64,000 nucleotides of DNA from Malus domestica (Eukaryota; Streptophyta; Magnoliopsida; Rosales; Rosaceae). The stretch is taken from assembly GCF_042453785.1 (NCBI RefSeq), contig NC_091676.1, positions 503,501-567,500 on the forward strand, given 5' to 3'. Of this stretch, positions 45,301-55,235 are shown one piece after another; the first letter of the stretch is position 1, and every line of letters begins with the position of its first letter. Made by a program: the position numbers and the translations under genes. Under the pieces are notes generated by a model. That model saw nothing but the letters and a program-made list of their open reading frames with translations. It did not search any database and had not been told where the DNA came from.

Positions 45301-47987
45301 GAATCATATGTTTGAATGTAAGCATAAGGCTAAGAGTTAGGCCGGCCATTATAATTCATTTGGTTGAATTATTTGTGTTACTTAATTTGTTTAAGTAATG
45401 AGAAAGATCCTATTATGTCGGTTAGCATTCAAAAGGAAATGAATTTGGTTTCCATATGGATTCTGATTAGTCGTTCATTGTATTGGAATGATTTTTTAGT
45501 TAATATAATTGCTATACCACATCTTTTACTTAACTTGGTTGTGTTGAGTATGGCCTAGATAAGTGGGAGCAAATTGGTTTGGTTTTGCTATATTGGTTCA
45601 CATAATTACAAAGTGCAAATTAAGTATGTTGTGACTTTTGAGTTAATTCTGCGATGTAACAGAAAAGATTCTTAAGTTCAATACTTTAAAATGCATAGGT
45701 AAGTTGTATGTGAGGTTAAGCTTTTGTTATCCAAAAGATTTGGTGGCTATATGAGTGGGAGTAGACGTCTTGGTTTACTTTTGAGCTTAGATACATTGCT
45801 ATGAACACAAACTGGACATTGTGATTTGTAAGTTAAATCTGTATATTGTGTTGCAAAGGCAATTATAAATTCATTGTTTTGGTTTATGTAAGCTGGTTGT
45901 GTCTATGTACTAGTGTGGTTGAAAAATGACTTATGTGATCACCTTTATATTGAATTTGAGATGATTATTTACTGTTGTGAATCATACTCAAGTGGGAGAA
46001 TGTTAGAGTATGAGTGTGATTCTTACAGTTTAGTAATAATCATTGTTATTTTAGATTGGTATAAAGAGGTCTTAATGTGTTTATAAGAGTTAATTCAACT
46101 TTGGTTTGGATTGAAACTCTACTATTGGCTCGAGAATAGAACTCATACTTATACAAGGATTTGGTCTTGTATTCCTTGTAGGATTGTAATAGGGCAATCT
46201 ATGTTTAGTATAAAAACATAAGCCACTGCTCTCACAAAACATACGCTCAATATTGAACTAAGACCTATTGTTAGTTTGAGTACTTTTGGTTTTGCAAGAG
46301 AGGAGAAGGTGCACTGTTTGAAGTCTGGTTTGGCTTGTTCTTCCACTGCTTTTACGGGTTAGTTTGTCATTGTATTTATCGAATTGTGATTTTAATACTT
46401 GTATAAATTTGTGGTTCATGAGCTTAATCTCTTAACTTATATTTTTGATAAGTTTAATCTTACACTAACTACTTCTCTGGCAATCTTCCACCAGATTTTG
46501 GCAATTGTACTTCCTTGGAGGACCTTGACCTGAGTACAAATTATCTTACAGGCACAGGTGACGGTATATCCAAAGGTTTATTTCGCCTGCGAAAGCTAAC
46601 CCAATTGAGCATTCAAGACAACAACCTAGCCGGGCCACTCAGCGAAGAATTCGGTAACCTCATTAACCTTGTCCGTTTGGATATCTCAAGTAATGGGTTT
46701 GCAGGAACAATCCCAGATGTTTTCTACAGCCTAGAGAAATTACAGTATTTTGTAGCTCATTCGAATAGGTTTGGTGGTCAGATACCCCCTTCCTTGTCGA
46801 GTTCGTCGACTCTTTCTTTGCTTAATTTGAGAAACAATTCATTGCAGGGCTCAATCGCTCTAAATTGTTCAGCAATGATTAGTTTGACCTCTCTTGATCT
46901 CGGTTCCAATCAGTTTGATGGGCCTATTCCCTCCAATCTTCCCTCTTGTCGGCATTTGAGTGATGTCAATCTTGCCCGTAACAACTTCACTGGTGAAATA
47001 CCAGAAAACTTCAAGAATTTCCATAGCCTCTCTTACCTCTCGCTGTCAAATTGCAGCCTTTCCAATATCTCTTCCGCCCTTCAAATTTTACAGCAGTGTC
47101 ATAACCTGACTACTTTGGTTCTCACCTTGAACTTCCACGGTGAACAATTTCCCGCTGATCCAACCCTTCATTTTGAAAAGTTGAAGGTTTTGATCATTGC
47201 ATATTGCAGGCTCACGGGTTCAATCCCCCAATGGTTGAGTACTAGCAGCAGATTGCAGTTGTTGGATATATCATGGAACCAATTGGAAGGAACAATTCCA
47301 GTCTGGTTTGGCAATTTTAGCAGTCTCTTCTACTTGGACATATCTAACAATTCTCTCAGCGGGGAAATCCCAAGAAGCTTAACTGGACTATGGAGCTTCA
47401 TTAATGGGAGGAGCTCAACTGAAGAACCTTCCCCTGATTTCCCTCTTTTCGTGTGGAGGGTGAGTGGACGAGGCTTGCAATACAATCGGGTATGGAGCTT
47501 TCGGCCTACATTGGACTTTAGCAATAACAATCTCAGTGGAGCAATCTGGCCAGACTTTAGTAAGCTGAGGTTGCTTCATGTTTTGGATTTGAAGTACAAC
47601 AGATTATCAGGACCAATTCCGACTAGTTTATCTGAGATGGTGAGCTTGGAGACTCTGGATTTGTCTCATAACGAGCTTTCGGGGATAATCCCGCCTTCGT
47701 TGGTTGACCTTAGCTTCTTGTCCAAGTTTAGTGTTGCGTACAATGAATTGTATGGGGTGATCCCTACAGGAGGTCAATTTTTGACCTTCTCAAGTTCAAG
47801 CTTTGAAGGGAACAGTCTTTGCGGCTACGATGCTTCCCCTTGTCCTTCCGGAGAGGATGGTCCTCTGGGAACATGGTACGGCAAATCAAACAAGGATTCT
47901 ACCGGAGTTATTGCCGGAGTGGGTGTCGGATTCATATTTGGAATAGCATGTTTCGTTGGAATAGATAGGTACGTCTGGACTTTTTAA
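42334..47987 (+). pseudogene. RLP3: kinase-less PSK-receptor-like gene split by an LTR retrotransposon
   Basis: The first coding part is 42334-42903 (190 codons: signal peptide, LRR N-cap, first LRRs) and the second is 46470-47987 (remaining LRRs, island, transmembrane helix, end IDRYVWTF). Between them lies the element at 42904-46464. Apart from the insertion, both parts are open and in phase, and the 5-bp target duplication CTAAC marks the site, so the gene was intact until recently. The transcript as it stands would end in the LTR almost at once, giving at most a secreted fragment of about 191 residues. RLP3 is the most diverged copy; its island reads DFPLFVWRVS where the others have DFPLFMK.NVS. 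Confidence 0.92.
42899..46469 (+). mobile_element. Young non-autonomous LTR retrotransposon in RLP3
   Basis: The element is 42904-46464 (3561 bp). LTRs are 42904-43367 and 46001-46464, both 464 bp, starting TGTTAGAG and ending CTTACA, and they appear identical by eye. The target duplication CTAAC is at 42899-42903 and 46465-46469. A primer-binding site matching initiator tRNA-Met (TGGTATCAGAGC) is at 43370-43381, and a polypurine tract (AAGTGGGAGAA) ends just before the 3' LTR. Each LTR has a TATA-like TATAAAAAC. The 2.6-kb interior has no gag or pol that I can recognise, so the element is structurally whole but probably non-autonomous, moved by a Copia-type relative (class inferred from the binding site and 5-bp target). 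Matching LTRs point to a very recent insertion. Confidence 0.93.
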
Positions 47988-48591
47988 GAAGAGTACATTC
48001 TTTTTTTTTCTTTTTTTTTTTACGCTCATAACGTAATGTATAAACAGTAGTATTACTTAAAAAAGAGTGTTTTGTTCGTGAAGTGAGAGAAATTACTGCC
48101 CCAGATTACCTGTATGTAGCAACACTCGCACATAAATGATGAGAGGTGCTTTATATATGCATTTGTATGTAAGAACTTATCTTAAGAGATATGGGTGGAT
48201 GCCTTTTAATGTAACAATAAAAAAAGAGGATATATTGTAAGTGATGCGGATTGAAAAATACTTGGCCAGGAGCGTGTGCTGAGGAGCTCCTCAGTCCCTC
48301 CCTTTATATGTGCTTGATTGGGTTAAATGAACTATTTAATAAGTTTGAGAAGGAAAAAAATAATGAACACACGTCTCTTTGTGAGTCTATGATGTTACAT
48401 TATTAACAGATGATGTCGTTGGCAATATATTAGTGTCATAAGTTTATATTAGTGTCATAAGTTGTTCTCCAAATTTTAACTTAGAGTATCATAAAGTTCG
48501 ACTGTTGAACCAAATAACAGCTACCTATAAAATAAAAACCCACCTAAAAGCTCTACCCCTGCATTCAGCCCTGACCCACCCAAAACTTTAG

Positions 48592-49654
48592 TTGCGCGTT
48601 TACTAATCCGTAATCAGATTGAAGGGAATTGAATTGAGGGAGAATTGAATTGAGGAGGAATTGGATTGAGGTGGAATCAGAATCAGATTCCTGTTGAAGT
48701 TGTTTACTGAAACTGTATGGAATTGAAGTGCAAATGATGCATATTTTATATTATTGTTTACCAATTCACATGAATCGGAATCAAAAGCAGTTTGATTACT
48801 AAAATACCCTTGTACAAAACAGATATAAATTTTATTTAACTAATTAATAATACAATTATTTTGTATATAAAAAAACTAATACAATTATTTATTCTTAAAA
48901 ACCCTTTAATTACCATATAAGAAGCCTTTAATAATATAATTATTTTGTATATATCACACTAATACAATTATTTATCCTAAAACATTCTTTATTTACCATA
49001 TAAAAATCCCCCACCGATGCCAATTCTGTGAACGCCTTCGATTAAAAACAACAAAATTAACGCAGCCCTCCCCCTCTATAAATCCCCATCTCCTTCCATT
49101 CTGATTCTTCCTCTTCTCTTCTGATTATTCTTTCTTCTTCTTCTGATTCTTCTTGTTCCAAATAACTAATTAATTCCAAATATTTATTTATTTATTTATT
49201 ATATTGGTCCTCTGTCTCTGTCTCTGTCTTATGTCTGGTTCTTCACTGGGTTTTGATTTGAATGGGTGTTGTGCTACCAGAGATGAGGGAAGGAGATTAA
49301 GAGGGTGTTGTGCCACCGGAGACGAGGGAAAGAGATAAGGAAGGCGCTGGGTGCTGTGTAACCAGAGACAAAGGAAGGAGATAAGGAAGGCGCTGGGTGC
49401 TGTGCTACCGTAGACAAGGGAAGGAGATAAGGGTATATTGGGTAGAAAAATCTGATTCCGGGTTGAGCTTTCTTCCGGAATCCAAATACCATATTGGTTG
49501 GTAGTTCAATTCCATGCAAATCAGGGATCTGATTCCCTATTTTTAGTGGATCCCACATAAATTTCATTCCCCTAATGTTAATAAACACCTGAATCACTTG
49601 GAATAAATGCAATTCCTTTTCCTCTCACTCCATTCCCTTACGTAAACACATCCT
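48592..49654. mobile_element. 1.06-kb non-autonomous DNA transposon
   Basis: The left end (GCGTTTACTAATCCGTAATC) and right end (whose reverse complement begins AGGATGTGTTTACGTAAGGG) form imperfect terminal inverted repeats, followed on both sides by GGAATTGAATT-like subterminal copies. There is no transposase frame. The interior includes CT-rich sequence and a four-unit tandem repeat (49262-49432). Confidence 0.6.
49262..49432. repeat. Tandem repeat of 38-46 bp, four units
   Basis: Units begin GGGTGTTGTGCTACC at about 49264, 49302, 49348 and 49394, and run on to GAAGGAGATAAGG. They lie inside the transposon at 48592-49654. Confidence 0.8.
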
Positions 49655-50103
49655 AGAGTCTTGGGTCATATACCTTTGGGCCGACATGAGACTACCTCTA
49701 CCGATCTTAATAGCGGTCCTCACTCTGCTTTCTAAGTTACGATTTTTCTCTAGTCGACATGCCTATTTACACATTTATATACACATGAGTAAAATGGACG
49801 AACAACATGAATCCTTTAATTTACGTTACAACCGGGTGAAAGAAACCCGAATTGCAAAACTCGAAAAGCTGAAGACCCGATTAACGTCACTCCTTTGCTG
49901 TCTCTGGCGTCTGTCTCCTCCACTCCTCTTGTGCAATTTTTCCTTTTCGAGAAGTAATATTTTTATTGTTTATTTTCCCTCCAGCCTTGTCGAATTTCCT
50001 ACTTTTTAATCGAACAAAGGGTTTGCCGTGGCTGTGTGGAGCACTACGAGAATGTCAGAAAATGCAATTTAGGGTATTTTGACCTGGTTGTAGCTTATGT
50101 TTG

Positions 50104-50310
50104 TGTTATAAGGAAATGGATTATTTTCGGATTCCTTCTATCAAATTCATCAAATCTATTAATCCGAATTATTGAAATTTGATCTAACGGCTAAAATTAT
50201 TATAATTTTTAAAAATGGCTTTTGTTTTTAGCCATTAGATCAAATTTCAAAGATTCAAATTTGTGGATTTAATGAAAGAGATCCGGAAATGATCAATTTC
50301 AGTGTTATAA
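50104..50310. mobile_element. Hairpin MITE with 9-bp target duplication
   Basis: Body 50113-50301; the two halves are near inverted copies (GGAAATGGATTATTTTCGGAT against TGAAATTGATCATTTCCGGAT). Flanked by GTGTTATAA at 50104-50112 and 50302-50310. The interior resembles the MITE at 10416-10625. Confidence 0.8.
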
Positions 50311-50609
50311 ATACAGCCGTTCAGATTAATTAATGGCTCAGAAAAAAACATGTGCAAATAAGATGTGTATTTACCTATATATGTGCATTACTAGGCTAAG
50401 AGGCCTTGGGCTAATAACAACTTAGTGCTTCACGCTGAGGCCCAGTTAATACTTAATCAGGGCAAAAAACCCCAGGCGAAGATGGTGCTCGGGAAAGTTT
50501 GTTAGGGATGTCGCGTTCTAATGGGGTCGCATCCACAATCTGTAGCGAGTAGTGGGTGGTTGATTGCATCATTAGTTTTGATTCTTAATTAATAGGATGA
50601 AAATTTATC

Positions 50610-50745
50610 CACTTAGTACCACAATTTAACGATATTTCTTTTGATTTATAAGTGAAATATTTTAGGGTCAAATCTCGTAAATAACGAGTTCAATATCAAT
50701 TTATTTTCTTACATTTAGTGTAAGTATATTTTTGTATAAAAATGT
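50610..50745 (+). repeat. SINE-like stretch
   Basis: Contains TTTATAAGTGAAATATTTTAGGGTCAAATCTCG, comparable in layout to the SINEs at 585 and 13861, and ends near GTGTAAGTATATTTTTG. Degraded; no target duplication seen. Confidence 0.4.
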
Positions 50746-50799
50746 ATGAGAATCTAATTGATTATATCTTTCGTGTTGGAAAATCAAATTAGACATTTG

Positions 50800-51233
50800 G
50801 AGGATGTATTTAATTGGCAATTTGAGAAATTTTAATGGACTTATAAATCCATGATTTTTTATGGATTTTAATTGATTTGTAGAAATTCCATGTAAAATTT
50901 TGATTCAATTCCCTCGAAATCTCATAAGGAGATGTGATATTTGTGGATGCTTAAAATACACTACGAAATATCACCAATTCTCTCTAATTTCACAACTTTT
51001 TCAAATTCTTTAAAATAAATTCATAATTGAATACATCTGTAACATTATAAACTTCTTCAAAATCCTAATTGAATACATTGGATTTCTAAGGATGTTACTA
51101 GTCTATCTTAAAATCATAATTAAACACAATTTGAATTTCAGATAATCATTTAAAATCCTAATTGAATACCCATAGACTCATTAAAAGAATTAAAATCTCT
51201 CAAAATCCTAATTGAATGCACCCTCTACTTTTG
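50800..51233. mobile_element. MITE of about 430 bp
   Basis: The left end (GGATGTATTTAATTGGCAAT) and the inverted right end (GGGTGCATTCAATTAGGATT) match over about 38 bp. The motif AAAATCCTAATTGAATAC recurs several times in the right half. No coding frame. Confidence 0.65.
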
Positions 51234-51997
51234 GCACAAGAAAAGTAAGTATATGATTTGCAGGGTCTGTTACTTGAGTACTAGTTATGACGAAAATCCA
51301 TAGAGTAAATATACCATGCTTGACATTGAAGCATGTAGTGTAAAGTGTAAACCACTAATTCCTAAAAGTAAAATATTAAGTTATTATTTCTCTAAATGCG
51401 ATTAACATTGATCACTGGATCAATCTTAAACTTAGATTTCACGAAACATAAGATTAATTTTCTCTTTTATTATTTCTCTAGTTCATACGTGGATGATGAG
51501 TGACGCATGGCATGGCTCACATCTTCTACACAGATGGTACTCTCTAACCGCCTCAAATGTAAGAGAATCCAATGAATTAGGAATTTAGGGTTTTTGAATG
51601 AATGGGGTCGTGGCAAGACTAGTGGAAGGCAACTTGTAGCAGTGATCCATGACACTTTCTCAGTAAATATATGAGTTTGCTGGTTGTACGTATTAAATTA
51701 GTGGTAGCTCCAACATGAGGATTGAGGACTGAGGAGGAGGAATGGAGGATCATACAGATAAGGGTTCATCAAACTTTTCATATTAATATACAATATCCAA
51801 TATAGATAGTTGGGATAGTCTTGACTACTTCTACTTTGGAGGAGGTGGATGTTGCTATTAGGGTCCGTCAAACTTTTCTTAATTGTTAATGGAGGAAGTT
51901 TAATTCAAGACAAACACGTACACTTTACTTACCAAAAAAAATAAAAAATCATGCACAAGTGGGGATGGATGAACATACACAAATTGTGCGTATGGAT

Positions 51998-52000
<3 letters not shown>

Positions 52001-52034
<34 letters not shown>
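52001..52034. repeat. Homopolymer T tract (34 bp)
   Basis: Uninterrupted run of T. It could be the reverse of a poly(A) tail of a retroposed sequence on the minus strand, but I recognise no body beside it. Confidence 0.8.
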
Positions 52035-52039
<5 letters not shown>

Positions 52040-52274
52040 ACAAGCTGTGTTCTACACTAAATTGATCTAAATAATTAAAAAAGAATTTTGAACGTGGGTA
52101 CATAAAAAGAGGTGTATCGTTCTAGCTAGCTTGATTGAGCTGAAGCTGCGAGAATATGGACGCCTATTAATCTGCCATTTTGCCTATTTTTGAGCAATTT
52201 TTTTAACTGAAGTAACCCAAGTTCTCGGATAGTACGTACATCTTGATGAAATATTTGATTATGGTTGAAGGTTT

Positions 52275-52628
52275 TGAAGAAAGTTAGAAGTTCCACCGTA
52301 AGATGAATTGATCATATGAGGAGTAATCCAATCTTTTCTAAGCCCTTGTATGGTTTATCTCTCATTGATGTAGGACTGTTCTCACATTATCACACGTCCC
52401 TTATATGTGACGAATTTTCAAGCCTTACACGTGAACAATACAAATGAGGTGACATGGAGTACGTGTGGCTATTTGGGCTTCACACGTGGGCTAACCTGCT
52501 CTGATATCATCAAGAAAGTTGGAATTCAACCATAAAATTAATTGGCAATATGAAGAATAACTCAATCTCTATAATTCCTTGCATAATTTGGTTCCTCACT
52601 GACATAAGACTTTATCCTCACCATCACA
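52275..52628 (-). mobile_element. Old TRIM-type LTR element
   Basis: Two direct repeats of about 119 bp (52275-52394 and 52510-52628) enclose a 115-bp interior. On the minus strand each begins TGTGAT and ends with AACTTTCTT. Next to the minus-strand upstream repeat is a degenerate primer-binding site (TGATATCAGAGC, at 52498-52509, close to TGGTATCAGAGC). Size and layout fit a terminal-repeat retrotransposon in miniature. The two repeats have drifted considerably, so it is an old, broken fossil without coding capacity. Confidence 0.7.
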
Positions 52629-53985
52629 GGTTTCAAAATATCTCTATGTAAAGGCTGAGTTTGCATGTTTGGTCCCTTGTACGTACGTACTCTACATGGA
52701 TGCATGCATGCTCTCTCTGCCGATATATATAGTTTTCGCATCAGTCGATTTATTTTTCTTACTTTTTGTGTGTGGATTGAAAGGTTAACCTTTAGGTAGA
52801 GAGATTTTTCAATGTGACTGGTACATGGAATGGTACACCACGTGTTACTAAACAAATGGTGAGATATATGTGCTAAAAAGTTACTAACTTAAAAAATAAA
52901 ATTTCTCACTATTCCTATTAAAATACGTGGTGTACCACATGTGTTTTCGTCACAACTAAAAATAAAGGAGACCAATAAAAGAAAGGTTAACCCTTTACGA
53001 TAAAGATCATATATGAAACACACGTGAACAGTTGTGGACATTAGACATATATCATACATGTGACATGTTCATTCTTCACAAGATCGATCATGTATCCCCC
53101 GATGGATAAATAGGTTTTGAATTTTCTTTTTTAAAGAGATAATTTCCTTGTATTTTACGTGATTACTTATTTGGTTATTTATAATTTTCTTTTATTATGC
53201 TAAGAAAATGGTAATAAACTACTAATTTTTATACGAGCTATATTGATGAGAAAATAGAAAATCTCAGGACTAAGCACGCCACCCGCCTGCCGGCCGGGCC
53301 AGCGAGCGAAGTTATCTTCCGGCCAATTGTCCACACCCAAAGCTTATCGCCATCTCCGTCGACGTCAATACTACATTTACGTTTTATTTGTGTAAAGATA
53401 AATGAGATTAACTAACTGAACTGTAAATCCTTTTAAATAGAATGAATTACACATTACACGGTACACACACACACGTACACACACAAATGTCCCACAAGAT
53501 CTGTACAAATTGGACCTGCGTACTTACCCAAAACGTTTTAATCCCAAACCTTCTCGTGTATACATGTGGTCCAAACCTGTTGTTTATATTTGACCCTTGA
53601 GTTGTGACGTTGTTTGTTTCTTTGATTATAGACGTGTGTTTGGGATTTGAGACATGCATGTTTGACTGTTCTGATTAATACAGTCTACAGACAGTATGTT
53701 ACTTGTAAACATTAATATTATTGAATAATAAAGACCACAAATTCATTGAAATATCAAAACATTTAATCTAAAATATTGGGGAAAGCAGAAGAAGCAAAGT
53801 CTTCAACTGCGGTCTGTACCCGGCGATTTGATTTCTTTAACCAACGTTGGATCATGCATGCATGGTTGATCCATGGAGTTCAATCTCTAGTATATAGAAA
53901 TCAAATAACTAAATCATTCACCTAACCTTGAAAATTAAGAAATAACGATTCTCACTTAAACAAAAAATAAATAACTCTTATTTTG

Positions 53986-53990
<5 letters not shown>

Positions 53991-54016
<26 letters not shown>
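53991..54016. repeat. TA microsatellite
   Basis: TA run of about 13 units. Confidence 0.9.
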
Positions 54017-54829
54017 CTTGTTTGAAAATTGAACCCTATATGATCATACCATTCTTTAATTCAAGTCAAGGATGGTTTCACTTCTCGAATGTCAAACTCT
54101 ATAAGGTGATATGTTGTCCTCCATTGTTTAAAATCCCTTTTTAAATTTTGAGAGAAAATCATTTTCCGAGTCTTCATCTTTGACTTTGGTTTCGTTTACC
54201 ATCTTGAAAATGGCATTCTAGTTCTTAGTTATAAAAAAAAACACATTTGTTAATATACTTTTTATATAAGCGCGTCTCATATGGAATTGTAACGTCCCAC
54301 TTTATTTGAAAATGTGGTGGATTTGTATGTCCAAATAAAATCGGGGTAAAGTTTTATTTATTTATTTTTTTTAAATGGACTAGCTGGTGACAATCGTCAA
54401 GACAATCCACTATTTCGGAGGCCGGATAGAAGCATTTCAACATTTTCCTACCATTATCGTATGATTTATCAACGTCAAAAATCGAATATTACCACGTTAT
54501 AATTTCATGATATGGATGAAAAAGATTTTGAGTAAATTAGCAAGGGTATTGCGTCTTTTCCTCTACCTGGTTAGAATCGTCTCACAATAATTAAAGTAAA
54601 ATTACATAATTAAAATAAATAATAAAAAAGACTAAATGCACTTGTCGCGCCACCCATTCGTTGACTCTCTGCCCTCCGGGCCTCACCTATCGCTGTCCGT
54701 AACCGAACCTTCATGCAACTGACCGGCTTTTGCCAGTCGCGGCTTACAGTGTCGGCGGTCACCACTTTACTAGTTGTCTTTCATATAAAGATTACAAATT
54801 ACAGCCTGACAAATAGAAGAAGCCTCCCT

Positions 54830-55235
54830 CGCTCGCAGCCCAAAATTTAACAGAGAAAATCGGCGAGGAGAAGAAGAACTGCAAACTGAAACGAAAAACA
54901 AAAGATGAAAACTTTCGTTCGTTCATTCAACTGATTCATACCAGAAACTGTGTTCTTTTGAAGTAAAAAATCCCTCTCTATCTGTCAGGTTTGTCTTTTT
55001 TTCTCTCTTCTTATTACGTTTCTGCTTTATTTCTTCACATACAACAAAACCCATTTCTCGAATTTTGATTCATTTTTGTTTTTTTTTTCTTTCCATTTTT
55101 TGCTTCATTTCGCAGACATTATGTGTGATACAAGAAAACCCACCTCAGAAAGTTTGGTTCTTGGCAAGGATTTTGCTGCTCCTGCTTGATTATACATTCT
55201 CTCTCTCTCTCTTCTAGAGGGTTTGTTTCTGTGAA
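54830..55235 (+). promoter_or_regulatory. 5' leader of PSKR with a probable leader intron
   Basis: The leader is purine-rich at first and then CT-rich. A likely intron runs from CAG|GTTTGT (about 54990) to TTTCGCAG (about 55117), ahead of the ATG at 55236. Based on splice-site appearance only. Confidence 0.45.

Larger units (their letters stand above)
47988..55235. other. 7.2-kb gene-free interval before the PSKR gene
   Basis: I find no coding exon. It contains a DNA transposon (48592-49654), a hairpin MITE (50104-50310), a SINE-like stretch (50610-50745), a longer MITE (50800-51233), a T tract of 34 (52001-52034), an old TRIM (52275-52628) and a TA microsatellite (53991-54016). Small ORFs between them show no family features. 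Confidence 0.55.

Noticed and set aside
49686-50009. 107-codon plus-strand ORF
   Set aside because: No recognisable domain, no codon bias, and it lies between transposons.
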